Part shown: piece after piece, positions 18,274-27,372 of the stretch
Layout of the letters: every line of letters starts with the position of its first letter
How positions within the stretch are numbered: position 1 is the stretch's first letter
The notes under the pieces: model-generated
What the model was told of the DNA's origin: nothing
What the model saw: the letters and a program-made list of their open reading frames with translations, nothing else
Database searches by the model: none
Assembly (NCBI GenBank): GCA_009912235.1
Contig: WNDS01000008.1
Span: 1-44,416 of the forward strand
Reading direction: 5' to 3'
Source of the DNA: Stenotrophomonas maltophilia
Lineage (GTDB): Bacteria; Pseudomonadota; Gammaproteobacteria; Xanthomonadales; Xanthomonadaceae
DNA: 44,416 nt
Program-made: the position numbers and the translations under genes

Positions 18274-19014
18274 TCAGGCTGGTGCGTGGGCGGCCAGCAT
18301 CCGCCGGAACAGTCCGTCCAGCCAGGCGCTATCGCCTTGGCCGGCGGGCAGCTGCGGCCCCTTGGCGCGCTCGGCCATCGTGGCGTCGATGGCGCCGCGC
18401 ACCGGGCCCTGCGGCAGCAGGCGCTGCAGCAGGTCTTCGAAGGCCATCGGCGGCGGTGTCTGCACCTGCTGGATCCACAGGCAGGCCAGCAGCGGGCGCA
18501 GCACGTAAAGGTACTTCTTGGTGCGCACCGTCTCGCCGCGCAGGTAGCCCCGGTGATTGGAGCGGGCCATGTTGAAGTAGTGCCACCAGGTGCCCAGCGG
18601 CGAATAGAAGTGCTCGGCAGCCTGCCAGAGGGCGGCCACCGCATCGGCATCGTGCTGGTAGATGATCGGCGAGCGCAGCCACTCGATCAGCGTCGGGTTG
18701 GACTTGGACACCAGGCGCAGCGCCTTGCGCAGGTCCCAGCCGCTGACATCCAGTTCGTCATCGATCGGCAACTCAATGACGTCGCGCTGCGCCTCGCCGG
18801 GGCCGGTCGCTTCGTTCACGCTGAGGTACCACGGCTGGCGATGCACGTAGATGAAGCGCGCATCGTAATCGCTGTCCGGCGATGAGAAGCCCCAGCCGCG
18901 GCTGCCGGATTCACAGGCCAGCAGTACGCGGACATCGTGTGTGCGTTCGATATCGGCCAGGGTGGCGAGGATGGCGGCGCGTTTTTCCGGTGCGATCGGG
19001 TGGATGTCGTCCAT
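18274..19014 (-). CDS. Predicted nucleotidyltransferase (YcgL-type)
   Basis: A 246-residue protein of the nucleotidyltransferase-fold family COG3541. The catalytic motif is ESGSRGWGFSSPDSDYDARFIY at about residues 35-56: G-S followed by D-x-D, the metal-binding pair. A helical domain follows, with TLIEWLRSPIIY, HYFNMARSNHRGYL and KKYLYVLRPLLACLWI. Relatives are uncharacterised; a transferase acting on a nucleotide and an unknown acceptor is inferred. The ATG at 19014 directly precedes the conserved N-terminal helix. It is convergent with no neighbour and is flanked on both sides by palindromic repeats. Confidence 0.82.
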   Translation of the reverse strand: MDDIHPIAPEKRAAILATLADIERTHDVRVLLACESGSRGWGFSSPDSDYDARFIYVHRQPWYLSVNEATGPGEAQRDVIELPIDDELDVSGWDLRKALRLVSKSNPTLIEWLRSPIIYQHDADAVAALWQAAEHFYSPLGTWWHYFNMARSNHRGYLRGETVRTKKYLYVLRPLLACLWIQQVQTPPPMAFEDLLQRLLPQGPVRGAIDATMAERAKGPQLPAGQGDSAWLDGLFRRMLAAHAPA

Positions 19015-19096
19015 GGAAAATCATTCGTAGAGTCGAACTCGCTCGACTGTAGCGCACGGATGACGATACGCAAGGCCGCGCGCGGTACATGCATGC

Positions 19097-19194
19097 GTGT
19101 CGGGCAAGGTCGACACCTGCCAGAGCGGATCACGCGCGGCGATCGGGCGCGGATCACGTGCATTGATTGCAGCAGATCCACGCCATGCGTGGAT
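19097..19194. repeat. Two intergenic palindromes (GTGTCG... and ATCCACGC type)
   Basis: 19097-19116 is GTGTCGGGC, AA, GGTCGACAC with one mismatch. 19176-19194 is the perfect ATCCACGC, CAT, GCGTGGAT palindrome. Both lie in the 201-bp gap between the smeR stop and the nucleotidyltransferase start, where I see no gene. Confidence 0.75.
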
Positions 19195-19215
19195 GAAGCC
19201 ACGGAACCGCTGCGG

Positions 19216-19863
19216 CTACGGCTCGTAGCTGTAGCCCATGCCGTACACCGAGCGGATCGGCTCATTCTGCATGCCGGCCTCGCCCAGCTTGCGGCGCAGG
19301 TTGCGTACGTGGCTGTCCACCGTGCGGTCGACCACCACGCGGTGGTCCAGGTACAGCCGGTTGAGCAGTTCATCGCGCGCCCAGATTCGCCCGGGGGTGG
19401 CCAGCAGCGTGCGCAGCAGGCGGAACTCGATCGGGGTCAGGTCCAGCGGCTTGCCGTTGTAGCTGGCGCGGTGCCCCTCGGGGCGGTAGCGGCGCAGCAC
19501 CGCGAACACCCGCGCCACCACTTCGCGCGGGCTGAAGGGCTTGCAGATGTAATCGTCGGCACCGACCTCCAGGCCCAGCAGGCGGTCGATCTCCTCCACC
19601 CGCGCGGTGACCATGATGACCGGCACGTCGCTGCGCCCGCGCAGGTCGCGGCACAATTCCACGCCATCGCGCTGGGGCAGCATCAGGTCCATCAGCACCA
19701 GGTCGGGCCGGTAGCGCTCGAAGGCCTCGATGACCTGGCCGCCGTCGTCCACCCATTCGCTGTCCAGCCCGGCCGCGGCCAGGTAGTCGCGCAGCACCGA
19801 GGCCAGGCGCGGTTCGTCTTCCACCACCAGGATGCGTGCGGGCGGGGTGGGGGCAGGGTTCAT
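19216..19863 (-). CDS. smeR: Two-component response regulator SmeR (OmpR family)
   Basis: A 215-residue OmpR/PhoB-type regulator. The receiver domain has VVEDEPR (acidic pocket), the phospho-acceptor Asp in LVLMDLMLPQRDG, and the conserved Lys in DDYICKPF. The winged-helix DNA-binding domain includes LTPIEFRLLRTLL, WARDELLNRLY and RTVDSHVRNLRRKLGE. Its start overlaps the smeS stop (ATGA, 4 bp), or rather smeS precedes it on this strand and both read away from smeA. The position divergent from smeABC identifies it as SmeR, which in S. maltophilia works with SmeS to control that efflux operon. Confidence 0.9.
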   Translation of the reverse strand: MNPAPTPPARILVVEDEPRLASVLRDYLAAAGLDSEWVDDGGQVIEAFERYRPDLVLMDLMLPQRDGVELCRDLRGRSDVPVIMVTARVEEIDRLLGLEVGADDYICKPFSPREVVARVFAVLRRYRPEGHRASYNGKPLDLTPIEFRLLRTLLATPGRIWARDELLNRLYLDHRVVVDRTVDSHVRNLRRKLGEAGMQNEPIRSVYGMGYSYEP

Positions 19864-21260
19864 GCGGACTCCGGCAGGTCGATCACCACGCACAGCCCGC
19901 CCAGTGGAGAGGGCTCTGCATGGATGCTGCCCTGGTGGGCGTGGACGATGTTGCGGCTGATGGCCAGCCCCAGCCCGCTGCCACCACTGGCGCAGTTGCG
20001 GGAGCTTTCCACGCGGTAGAAGCGCTCGAACAGCAGCGCGCACTTGTCGGCCGGCACGCCCGGTGCGCTGTCTTCCACCCGCAGCCGCACGTGGCCTTCA
20101 TGGCGTGCGGCGTGGATGCGCACCTGGCCGCCGGCATGGGTGTAGCGCAGCGCGTTTTCCAGCAGGTTGGCCAGCAGCTGCTGCAGGCGCCGCTCATCGC
20201 CGGACAACGTCAGCGGCGGCGCCGGCACGTCCACCTGCAGGGTCAGGCTGGCGGCGCTGAAGCGCCCGCGCATGCCGTTCAGCTCACTGTGCAGCAGGGC
20301 CACCAGGTCCAGCGGTGCGAAGCGGTAGGCCAGCCCGCCGGACTGGGTCATCGACAGGTCGTGCAGGTCGTCGATCAGCTTGCCCAGCTGGCGGATCTCA
20401 CCCTGCAGCGCCGCCATGTTGGCCGTGTCCAGCGGGCGGATGCCGTCCTCGATGGCTTCCAGCTCCGCGCGCACCACCGCCAGCGGCGTGCGCAGTTCGT
20501 GCGAGATGTCGGCGATGAAGGCGCGGCGGTTGCGTTCGGTGTCATCCAGCGCCTGCGCCATCTGGTTGAAGTCGGCGGCCAGTGCATCCAGTTCGTCATC
20601 GCTGGTGCGGGCGATGCGGATCGCATAATCGCCGGCCGCCAGCTGGTGAGTGGCCGCGGCCAGGGTGGCCAGGCGGCGCTGCAGCGCCCGCGACACGATC
20701 CACGCCAGCAGCGCGGTGACCAGCAGCAGTGCAATGCCGATCACCCACCAGGCACGCAGCTGGGTGTTGTAGAAGTTCAGGTCGTTGGTGGCGATCACCT
20801 GCTGGAACGGCACCATGCCCAGCCAGCCCACGGTCTGGCCATCGATGACCACTGGGTGCGGATCATCGTCGTTGCGTGCATCGGCATTGCCGGCCACCAG
20901 CTGCAGGTGCGCATCGAACAGGCCCAGCCGCGAGGGCACGCCGGTCTGGTCGGACAGCGGCGGCGGTGCGCTGCCTTCACGGCCGTGGCCATGGCCCAGG
21001 TCCGGGCGCAGCAGGCGTTCCCAGGTATCGCGGTTGCTGCGCAGCCGTTCCCAGCCCTGGTGTTCGCGGCATTCCTGCGCCAGGTGCGGGATCAGGTGCT
21101 GCATGCGCACGTCGCCCTGGTCGTTGAGGTAGTCCAGGAAGCCGAGCTGGAAACTGACCCGGGTGGCCACGCCGTTGACCGCCAGTACCAGCAGGCAGGC
21201 GGTGAAGATCGCGAGGAAGCTCTTCGCGGTCAGTCCGAATTTGAGACGTATCTGCGCCAT
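19860..21260 (-). CDS. smeS: Two-component sensor histidine kinase SmeS
   Basis: A 466-residue kinase. Helix one (KSFLAIFTACLLVLAVNGVA) and helix two (AWWVIGIALLLVTALLAWIV) flank a periplasmic sensor of about 140 residues. It is rich in His and Asp (LGHGHGREG, DARNDDDPHP), which hints at metal or cation sensing but does not prove it. Then come a HAMP segment, the HisKA box FIADISHELRTPLAV, the N-box LLANLLENALRY, and G-boxes in DSAPGVP and GGSGLGLAI. ATG 21260 matches the family N-terminus; earlier in-frame ATGs would run into the smeA leader. Confidence 0.9.
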   Translation of the reverse strand: MAQIRLKFGLTAKSFLAIFTACLLVLAVNGVATRVSFQLGFLDYLNDQGDVRMQHLIPHLAQECREHQGWERLRSNRDTWERLLRPDLGHGHGREGSAPPPLSDQTGVPSRLGLFDAHLQLVAGNADARNDDDPHPVVIDGQTVGWLGMVPFQQVIATNDLNFYNTQLRAWWVIGIALLLVTALLAWIVSRALQRRLATLAAATHQLAAGDYAIRIARTSDDELDALAADFNQMAQALDDTERNRRAFIADISHELRTPLAVVRAELEAIEDGIRPLDTANMAALQGEIRQLGKLIDDLHDLSMTQSGGLAYRFAPLDLVALLHSELNGMRGRFSAASLTLQVDVPAPPLTLSGDERRLQQLLANLLENALRYTHAGGQVRIHAARHEGHVRLRVEDSAPGVPADKCALLFERFYRVESSRNCASGGSGLGLAISRNIVHAHQGSIHAEPSPLGGLCVVIDLPESA

Positions 21261-21397
21261 CGCCGGGTCATTAGCGGTCCCCGGCGCGCTGAAAGCAAGC
21301 GCTAGCTGAGCTGGCCACGCAATCTCCATATTCCCTGCACAGTTTCCCGGCAGCGTGTCAGCGTCCAGAAGACCCCCTCCCCACCGCCCCCACCCCC
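21261..21397. promoter_or_regulatory. Divergent smeS/smeA regulatory region
   Basis: 137 bp separate the smeS and smeA start codons, so both promoters and any SmeR operator must lie here. A weak candidate for smeS is TTGCTT (21293-21298, minus) with GCTAAT (21270-21275) 17 bp further on. For smeA the best -10-like string is CATATT near 21327. The smeA leader is a pyrimidine-rich C-run without a clear Shine-Dalgarno sequence. Confidence 0.4.
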
Positions 21398-22594
21398 ATG
21401 ACCCGACTGCCCGCGCTTCCGTCCACGTACCGCCCGCTGTGGCTGCCACTGCTGCTGGCCCTGGCCGCCTGTTCGTCCAAGGCCCCTGACGCGCCGGCCA
21501 GCCTGAAGGTCAGCGTGCTGGCCGTCAGCGCGCAGCCGCTGGCGCTGCAACGCACCCTGCCGGGCCGCGCGGTACCGTTCATGGTTTCCGACGTGCGCCC
21601 GCAGGTCGGCGGGCTGGTGCGCTCGCGGCTGTTCACCGAAGGCGCGCACGTGAAGGCCGGGCAGCTGCTGTACCAGATCGATGCCTCGCCCTACCAGGCC
21701 GCCTTCGATACCGCCAACGGCCAGCTGGCCCAGGCCGAGGCCGCCGTGCTGTCGGCGCGGCCCAAGGCCGAGCGCACCCGCGCGCTGCTGGAGGTGGATG
21801 CGGCCAGCCACCAGGACGCCGACGATGCCACCTCGGCGCTGAAGCAGGCGCAGGCCAACGTGGTGGCGGCACGCGCCGCGCTGCAGGCCGCGCGCATCAA
21901 CCTGCAGTACACCCGGGTCACCGCGCCCATCGACGGTGTCATCAGCACCTCCAGTGTCACCCCCGGCGCGCTGGTGGCTGCCGGCCAGGATGCACCGCTG
22001 GCCACCATCCAGCGGCTGGACCCGGTCTACCTGGACGTGACCCAGTCCAGCACGCAGATGCTGGCGCTGCGCAAGCAGCTCGATGCCGGCCAGGTGAAGG
22101 CCATCGATGGCAAGGCGCAGGTGAAGGTGCTGCTTGAGGACGGCAGCACCTACGCGCAGGAGGGCACCCTGGAATTCGTCGGCAGCGCGGTCGACCCGGG
22201 CACCGGCAACGTCACCCTGCGTGCGGTGGCGCCCAACCCCGATGGCCTGCTGCTGCCGGGCATGTACCTCAAGGCGGTGCTGCCGATGGCCACCGACGCC
22301 CGCGCCATCCTGGTGCCGCAGAAGGCGGTGGTGCGCAACGAGCGTGGCGAGCCGATGATGCGCCTGCTCGACGCCGGCAACCACGTGCAGGAACGCCGCG
22401 TGGCCACCGGCCAGGTGGTGGGCAACCAGTGGCAGATCACCGAGGGCCTGGCACCGGGCGAGCGGGTGATCGTGGCCAATGGCAGTGCCGTGACGCTGGG
22501 CCAGAAGGTTGATGCGGTGAACGCCAAGCCGGCCGAGCTGGCGGCGATGCCGGCCATCGACCCGAACGGCAACACCGACGAAAAGACCCGCTGA
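21398..22594 (+). CDS. smeA: RND efflux periplasmic adaptor SmeA
   Basis: A 398-residue membrane fusion protein. The signal peptide ends at lipobox LALAAC (Cys about residue 25), so it is a lipoprotein anchored in the inner membrane. The barrel-sandwich hybrid halves are VRPQVGGLVRSRLFTEGAHVKAGQLLYQID and YTRVTAPIDGVIS. They flank a helical hairpin rich in Ala and Gln (QLAQAEAAVL, ALKQAQANVVAARAALQAARINL). The C-terminal domains carry GLLLPGMYLKAVLP and LVPQKAVVRNERGE. It bridges SmeB to SmeC in the S. maltophilia efflux complex. The gene is 13 bp from smeB. Confidence 0.93.
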   Translation: MTRLPALPSTYRPLWLPLLLALAACSSKAPDAPASLKVSVLAVSAQPLALQRTLPGRAVPFMVSDVRPQVGGLVRSRLFTEGAHVKAGQLLYQIDASPYQAAFDTANGQLAQAEAAVLSARPKAERTRALLEVDAASHQDADDATSALKQAQANVVAARAALQAARINLQYTRVTAPIDGVISTSSVTPGALVAAGQDAPLATIQRLDPVYLDVTQSSTQMLALRKQLDAGQVKAIDGKAQVKVLLEDGSTYAQEGTLEFVGSAVDPGTGNVTLRAVAPNPDGLLLPGMYLKAVLPMATDARAILVPQKAVVRNERGEPMMRLLDAGNHVQERRVATGQVVGNQWQITEGLAPGERVIVANGSAVTLGQKVDAVNAKPAELAAMPAIDPNGNTDEKTR

Positions 22595-22607
22595 GGGCCG
22601 CGCGCAC

Positions 22608-25600
22608 ATGGTTCGTTTCTTCATCGACCGGCCGATCTTCGCCTGGGTGCTGGCCATCGCGGTCAGCCTGCTGGGCCTGTTGGCCATCCTGATCCTGCCG
22701 GTGGACCGCTACCCGAAGATCGCCCCGCCCACCATCACCATCCGCGCCGTCTACACCGGTGCGTCCTCGCAGACCGTGGAAAACGCGGTCACCCAGGTCA
22801 TCGAGCAGTCCCAGCAGAGCCTGGACCACCTGATGTACATGACCTCCACCAGTGCCTCCGATGGCTCGGCGCAGGTCAACCTGGTGTTCGCCACCGGTAC
22901 CAACGCCGACACCGCGCAGGTGCAGGTGCAGAACCAGCTGCAGGCGGCCATGGCCACCCTGCCGCAGGCGGTGCAGCAGAACGGCCTGACCATCACCAAG
23001 TCCAGCGGCTCGATCTTCCAGGTGATCTCCTTCACCAGCGAAGACGGCAGCATGGACAACTTCGATGTCGCCAACTTCATGGAGTCGCGCATCGATGACC
23101 AGATCTCGCGCGTCAGCGGCGTGGGCAACATCCAGCCGATCGGCCAGGAATACGCCATGCGCATCTGGCTGGACCCGGAGAAGCTGCGCCAGTACGCGTT
23201 GATGCCCTCGGACATCGAAAGCGCGCTGCAGGCGCAGAACACCGATGTCTCGGCCGGTGAACTGGGCGGCCAGCCGGCGCTGAAGGGCCAGCAGCCGGAC
23301 GCCACGGTGACCGCGCGCAGCCGTCTGCATACCCCCGAGCAGTTCGCACAGGTGGTGCTCAAGGCCGATGCCAATGGCAGCGTGGTGCGCCTGGGCGATG
23401 TGTCGCGCATCGGCCTGGGGCCGGAGAGCTACGACAGCCTGAGCACATTCAACGGCAAGCCGTCGGCGTCGCTGGGCATCGAGCTGAACTCCGGCGCCAA
23501 CGCCATTGCCGTGTCCAAGGCCATCGATGCGCGCCTGCAGCAGCTGAAGAAGTACTGGCCGCACGGTTACGAGTACCACGTGGCGTTCACCACCATCCCG
23601 TTCGTGACCATCTCGCTGAAGGAAGTGGTCATCACCCTCATCGAGGCCATCGTGCTGGTGGTGCTGGTGATGTACCTGTTCCTGCAGAACTGGCGCGCCA
23701 CGCTGATTCCCACCATCGCCGTGCCGGTGGTGCTGCTGGGCACCTTCGGCGTGCTGGCGGCCTTCGGCTATTCGATCAACACGCTGACCATGTTCGCGCT
23801 GGTGCTGGCCATCGGCCTGCTGGTGGACGATGCCATCGTGGTGGTGGAGAACGTCGAGCGGGTGATGACCTTCGAAGGGCTGCCACCGAGGCCGGCGACC
23901 GAAAAGGCGATGGGGCAGATCACCGGTGCACTGGTGGGCATCGTGATGGTGCTCACCGCGGTGTTCCTGCCGATGGCCTTCTTCAACGGCGTCACCGGCG
24001 TCATCTACCGCCAGTTCTCGGTCACCATTGCGTCGGCGATGATCCTGTCGGTGCTGGTGGCCATGACCATCACCGGCGCTGTGCGGCAGCCTGCTGGCGC
24101 CGATCGCCAAGGGCGGCTACGGCCACCACGGCGAAGGCAAGCAGGGCCTGCTGGCGCAGTTCTTCGTGTGGTTCAACCGCCGCTTCGAACGCACCGCCAA
24201 TGGCCTGCGCCGCCGCGTGGGCGTGTCCGTCGGCCGCCGTGGCCTGGGCCTGCTGTGCTTCGTGGTGCTCAGCGTGGTCACCGGCCTGCTGCTGATGCGG
24301 CTGCCCGGCGCGTTCCTGCCCGATGAAGACCAGGGCATGCTCAACGCACTGGTGAAGCTGCCCGCCGGCGCCACGCTGGAACAGACCAAGGCCGTGATGG
24401 ACCGGCTCAGTGCCGAGGCGATGAAGGACGGCAGCATCGTGTCGATCCAGGCCACTGCCGGCTTCAGTGTCAGCGGCAGCGGCCAGAACGTCGGCCAGGC
24501 CTTCATCCGCCTGAAGGACTGGGACGACCGCAGCGACAACGCTGACACCATTGCCGCGCGCCTGACCGCCGCCGTGGCCGACGTGGCCGATGCCCAGGTG
24601 TTCATCACCTCGCCACCGGCCATCGTCGGCCTGGGCGATGCCGGTGGCTTCACCCTGGAACTGCACGACGAAGGTGGTGCCGGCCATGCCGCGCTGGTCA
24701 ACGCCCGCAACCAGCTGCTGAAGTGGACCGCCGCCGACCCGAAGCTGGTGAACGTGCGCTATGCCAGCCTGGAAGACGCAGCGGTGTATGCGGTGAAGGT
24801 GGACGACGCCAAGGCACAGGCGATGGGGGTCAACCCGCAGGACATCAATGACACCCTGAACTCCGCGCTGGGCGGCGATTTCGTCAACAACTTCATCTAC
24901 AAGGGCCGCATCAAGAAGGTGTTCATCCAGGGCATGGCCGAGGCGCGCATGCAGCCGCAGGACATCGAACGCTGGAGCGTGCGCAACCAGGCCGGGCAGA
25001 TGGTGCCGTTGTCGGCGCTGGTCAGTGCGAAGTGGACCAGCGCCCCGGCCGCGCTGCAGCGCTACAACGGCGTGTCGGCCATGGAGATCACCTGCCAGGC
25101 GGCCCCGGGCGTCAGCTCCGGCGAAGCCATGGCCGAGATCGCCCGGCTGGCCGACAAGCTGCCCGAGGGCTTCGGCCATTCCTGGTCGGACATGGCCTAC
25201 CAGGAACAGCTGTCCGGCAACCAGGCGCCGATGCTGTATGCCATCTCGCTGCTGTTCGTGTTCCTGTGCCTGGCCGCGCTGTATGAAAGCTGGGCGGTGC
25301 CGTTCGCGGTGATGCTGGCCGTGCCCATCGGCGTGTTCGGTGCGGTGGTGGTGATGAACCTGCGCGGCCTGAACAACGATGTCTACTTCCAGGCGGGCCT
25401 GCTAACCTCGATCGGCCTGGCGGCCAAGAACGGCATCCTGATCGTCGAGTTCGCACGCGAGCTGGAAAAGCAGGGCAAGAGCACGCTGGAGGCGATCCTG
25501 CAGGCAGTCTACATGCGGCTGCGGCCGATCGTGATGACCTCGCTGGCGTTCCTGATGGGCGTGCTGCCGCTGGTGTTCGCCAGCGGTGCCGGCTCGGCCG

Positions 25601-25755
25601 CGCGCCACTCGCTGGGCACCGGCGTGACCGGTGGCACGCTGGCGTCGATGGTGCTGGGCATGTTCTTCGTCCCGTTGTTCTACGTTCTGGTGCGCCGGCT
25701 GTTCCCGGACCGCAACCACACCCACGACGCTGCCGCACCGGAGGTGACCCCGTGA
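22608..25755 (+). pseudogene. smeB: RND efflux transporter SmeB, frameshifted near its middle
   Basis: An AcrB-type inner-membrane transporter. It begins VRFFIDRPIFAWVLAIAVSLLG and has the porter domains, the NTLTMFALVLAIGLLVDDAIVVVENVER segment with the paired Asp of TM4, and SVTIASAMILSVLVAMTIT. The frame then breaks at 24073-24075. The expected TPALCGSLLAP continuation is present in another frame, which runs intact through SLLFVFLCLAALYESWAVP and GLAAKNGILIVEFAREL to 25755. ACCGGCG stands where ACCCCGGCG would keep frame, so 2 nt are missing. The corrected length is 1049 residues, normal for the family. Its stop overlaps the smeC GTG start. Confidence 0.88.
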
Positions 25756-27173
25756 AAACGCTGATTCCCCAGGCACTGGCCGCCGCCACGCTGGCCGCCC
25801 TGCTGGGCGGCTGCGTGAGCATGGCGCCGCACTACCAGCAGCCGGCCGCACCGGTCCCGGCGCAGTTCGGCAACGCGGCCACCACGGCCGATGCGGGCGC
25901 GCTGCCGGCCAGCATGCAGGCCTGGCGCGAGGTGTTCCTCGACCCGCACCTGCAGGCGACCATCGCGCTGGCGCTGGACAACAACCGCGACCTGCGCGTG
26001 GCCGTGCTGCAGGTGGAAAAGCAGTGCGCGCAGTACCGCATCCAGCGCGCCGCCCTGCTGCCCTCGGTGGATGCCAGCGGCAGCGTGAACCGCTCGCGTG
26101 CCAGCGATTCCAGCAGCGAGACCGGCGTTTCGCAGGTGAGCGAAGCCGATGCGCTGCAGGTGGGCATCAGCAGCTGGGAGCTGGACCTGTTCGGCCGCGT
26201 GCGCAGCCTGAAGAACGAGGCACTGCAGAACTGGCTGGTCACTGCCGAAGCACAGCGTGCTGCGCGCACCAGCCTGGTGGCTGAAGTGGCCACGGCGCGG
26301 CTGTCGCTGGCGTCGGACCAGCAGGCACTGGCGCTGGCGCAGCAGACCCATGACAGCCAGCAGCAGACCCTGCAGCGCACCCAGGCGCGGCATGCGCAGG
26401 GGCTGGCGTCGGGGCTGGACCTGTCGCAGGTGGAGAGCAGCGTGGAGGCCGCGCGCGTTGCGGTGGCCCGCCTGCAGACCCAACTGGCGCAGGACCGCGA
26501 TGCGCTGCAGCTGCTGGTCGGTGCGCCGATGGACGCGGGCCTGCTGCCACCGGCACAGGCCTTCGATGGCAGCGTGACGCTGTCGGCACTGCCGGCCGGG
26601 CTGCCATCCAGCGTGCTGCTGCAACGCCCGGACGTGCTCTCGGCCGAACATGCACTGCAGGCGGCCAACGCCGATATCGGCGCCGCCCGCGCCGCGTTCT
26701 TCCCCACCGTCACGCTGACCGCCAACGTCGGCCGTGCTTCGGGCACGCTGTCCGAACTGTTTGCTGCCGGCAGCCACACCTGGTCGTTCGTGCCCAGCAT
26801 CACCGCGCCGATTTTCCATGCCGGCGCCCTGAAGGCGTCGCTGGATGCCTCGAAGATCGGCCGCGATATCGGCGTGGCGCAGTACGAGAAGGCGATCCAG
26901 CAGGCCTTCAGTGAAGTGGCCGACGCGCTGGCCGCGCGCGACCACCTGGCCGAGCAGCTGGCCGCACAGCAGGCCCTGGTGGCGGCCAGCCAGCGCAGCT
27001 ACACGCTGGCCGATGCGCGTTACCGCACGGGCCTGGATGGCTACCTGCAGGCACTGGATGCACAGCGCACGCTGTTTGCCGCGCAGCAGGACCTGATCAG
27101 CCTGCAGCAGCAGAAAGCCAGCAACCGGGTGACCCTGTTCAAGGTACTGGGCGGCGGCGCCGACGTACGGTAG
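25752..27173 (+). CDS. smeC: Outer membrane efflux channel SmeC
   Basis: A 473-residue TolC/OprM-type lipoprotein. The signal peptide ends at lipobox LLGGC (Cys about residue 20), and the mature part starts SMAPHYQQP as in OprM relatives. Two repeat halves carry long heptad helices (LALDNNRDLRVAVLQVE, RTQARHAQGLASGLDLSQVES). They also show the family motifs SWELDLFGRVRSL, LLQRPDVLSAEHALQAANADIGAARAAFFP and YRTGLDGYLQALDAQRTL. It starts with GTG overlapping the smeB stop by 4 bp. SmeC can support other pumps, so it may stay useful even if SmeB is broken here. Confidence 0.94.
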   Translation: MKTLIPQALAAATLAALLGGCVSMAPHYQQPAAPVPAQFGNAATTADAGALPASMQAWREVFLDPHLQATIALALDNNRDLRVAVLQVEKQCAQYRIQRAALLPSVDASGSVNRSRASDSSSETGVSQVSEADALQVGISSWELDLFGRVRSLKNEALQNWLVTAEAQRAARTSLVAEVATARLSLASDQQALALAQQTHDSQQQTLQRTQARHAQGLASGLDLSQVESSVEAARVAVARLQTQLAQDRDALQLLVGAPMDAGLLPPAQAFDGSVTLSALPAGLPSSVLLQRPDVLSAEHALQAANADIGAARAAFFPTVTLTANVGRASGTLSELFAAGSHTWSFVPSITAPIFHAGALKASLDASKIGRDIGVAQYEKAIQQAFSEVADALAARDHLAEQLAAQQALVAASQRSYTLADARYRTGLDGYLQALDAQRTLFAAQQDLISLQQQKASNRVTLFKVLGGGADVR

Positions 27174-27187
27174 CGCGTGTGGTGTTC

Positions 27188-27342
27188 ATCCACGCATGGC
27201 GTGGATCTGCTGCCGGTAGCGCCGGGCCATGCCCGGCGAGCGTCGCGGCGCGTTACGCCACGCGCCCGCGGCGCACGGGTTCGCTCTGGTAGGTGCCGAC
27301 CTTGGTCGGCACGAATGCCTGCAGATCCACGCCCTGCGTGGA
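27188..27342. repeat. Cluster of four palindromes between smeC and mnmG
   Basis: In order: ATCCACGC-ATG-GCGTGGAT (27188-27206), GTAG-CGCCGGGC-CAT-GCCCGGCG (27216-27238), GTAG-GTGCCGACC-TT-GGTCGGCAC (27289-27312), and ATCCACGC-CCT-GCGTGGAC (27325-27342, one end mismatch). The genes on either side converge here, so the cluster probably serves as a transcription end zone for both. Confidence 0.85.
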
Positions 27343-27372
27343 CCACAGCCCTTACGCCACGCGCCCGCGGCG
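27253..27372. repeat. 21-bp direct repeat: duplicated mnmG 3' end
   Basis: The 21 bases at 27352-27372 encode the last six mnmG codons plus stop (minus strand). An identical 21-bp copy lies at 27253-27273, 99 bp further on. Two palindromes (27289 and 27325) lie between the copies. Confidence 0.9.

Noticed and set aside
22437..24110. 557-codon open frame antisense to smeB
   Set aside because: His/Gln/Asp-rich shadow of the conserved transporter sequence with no recognisable motif.
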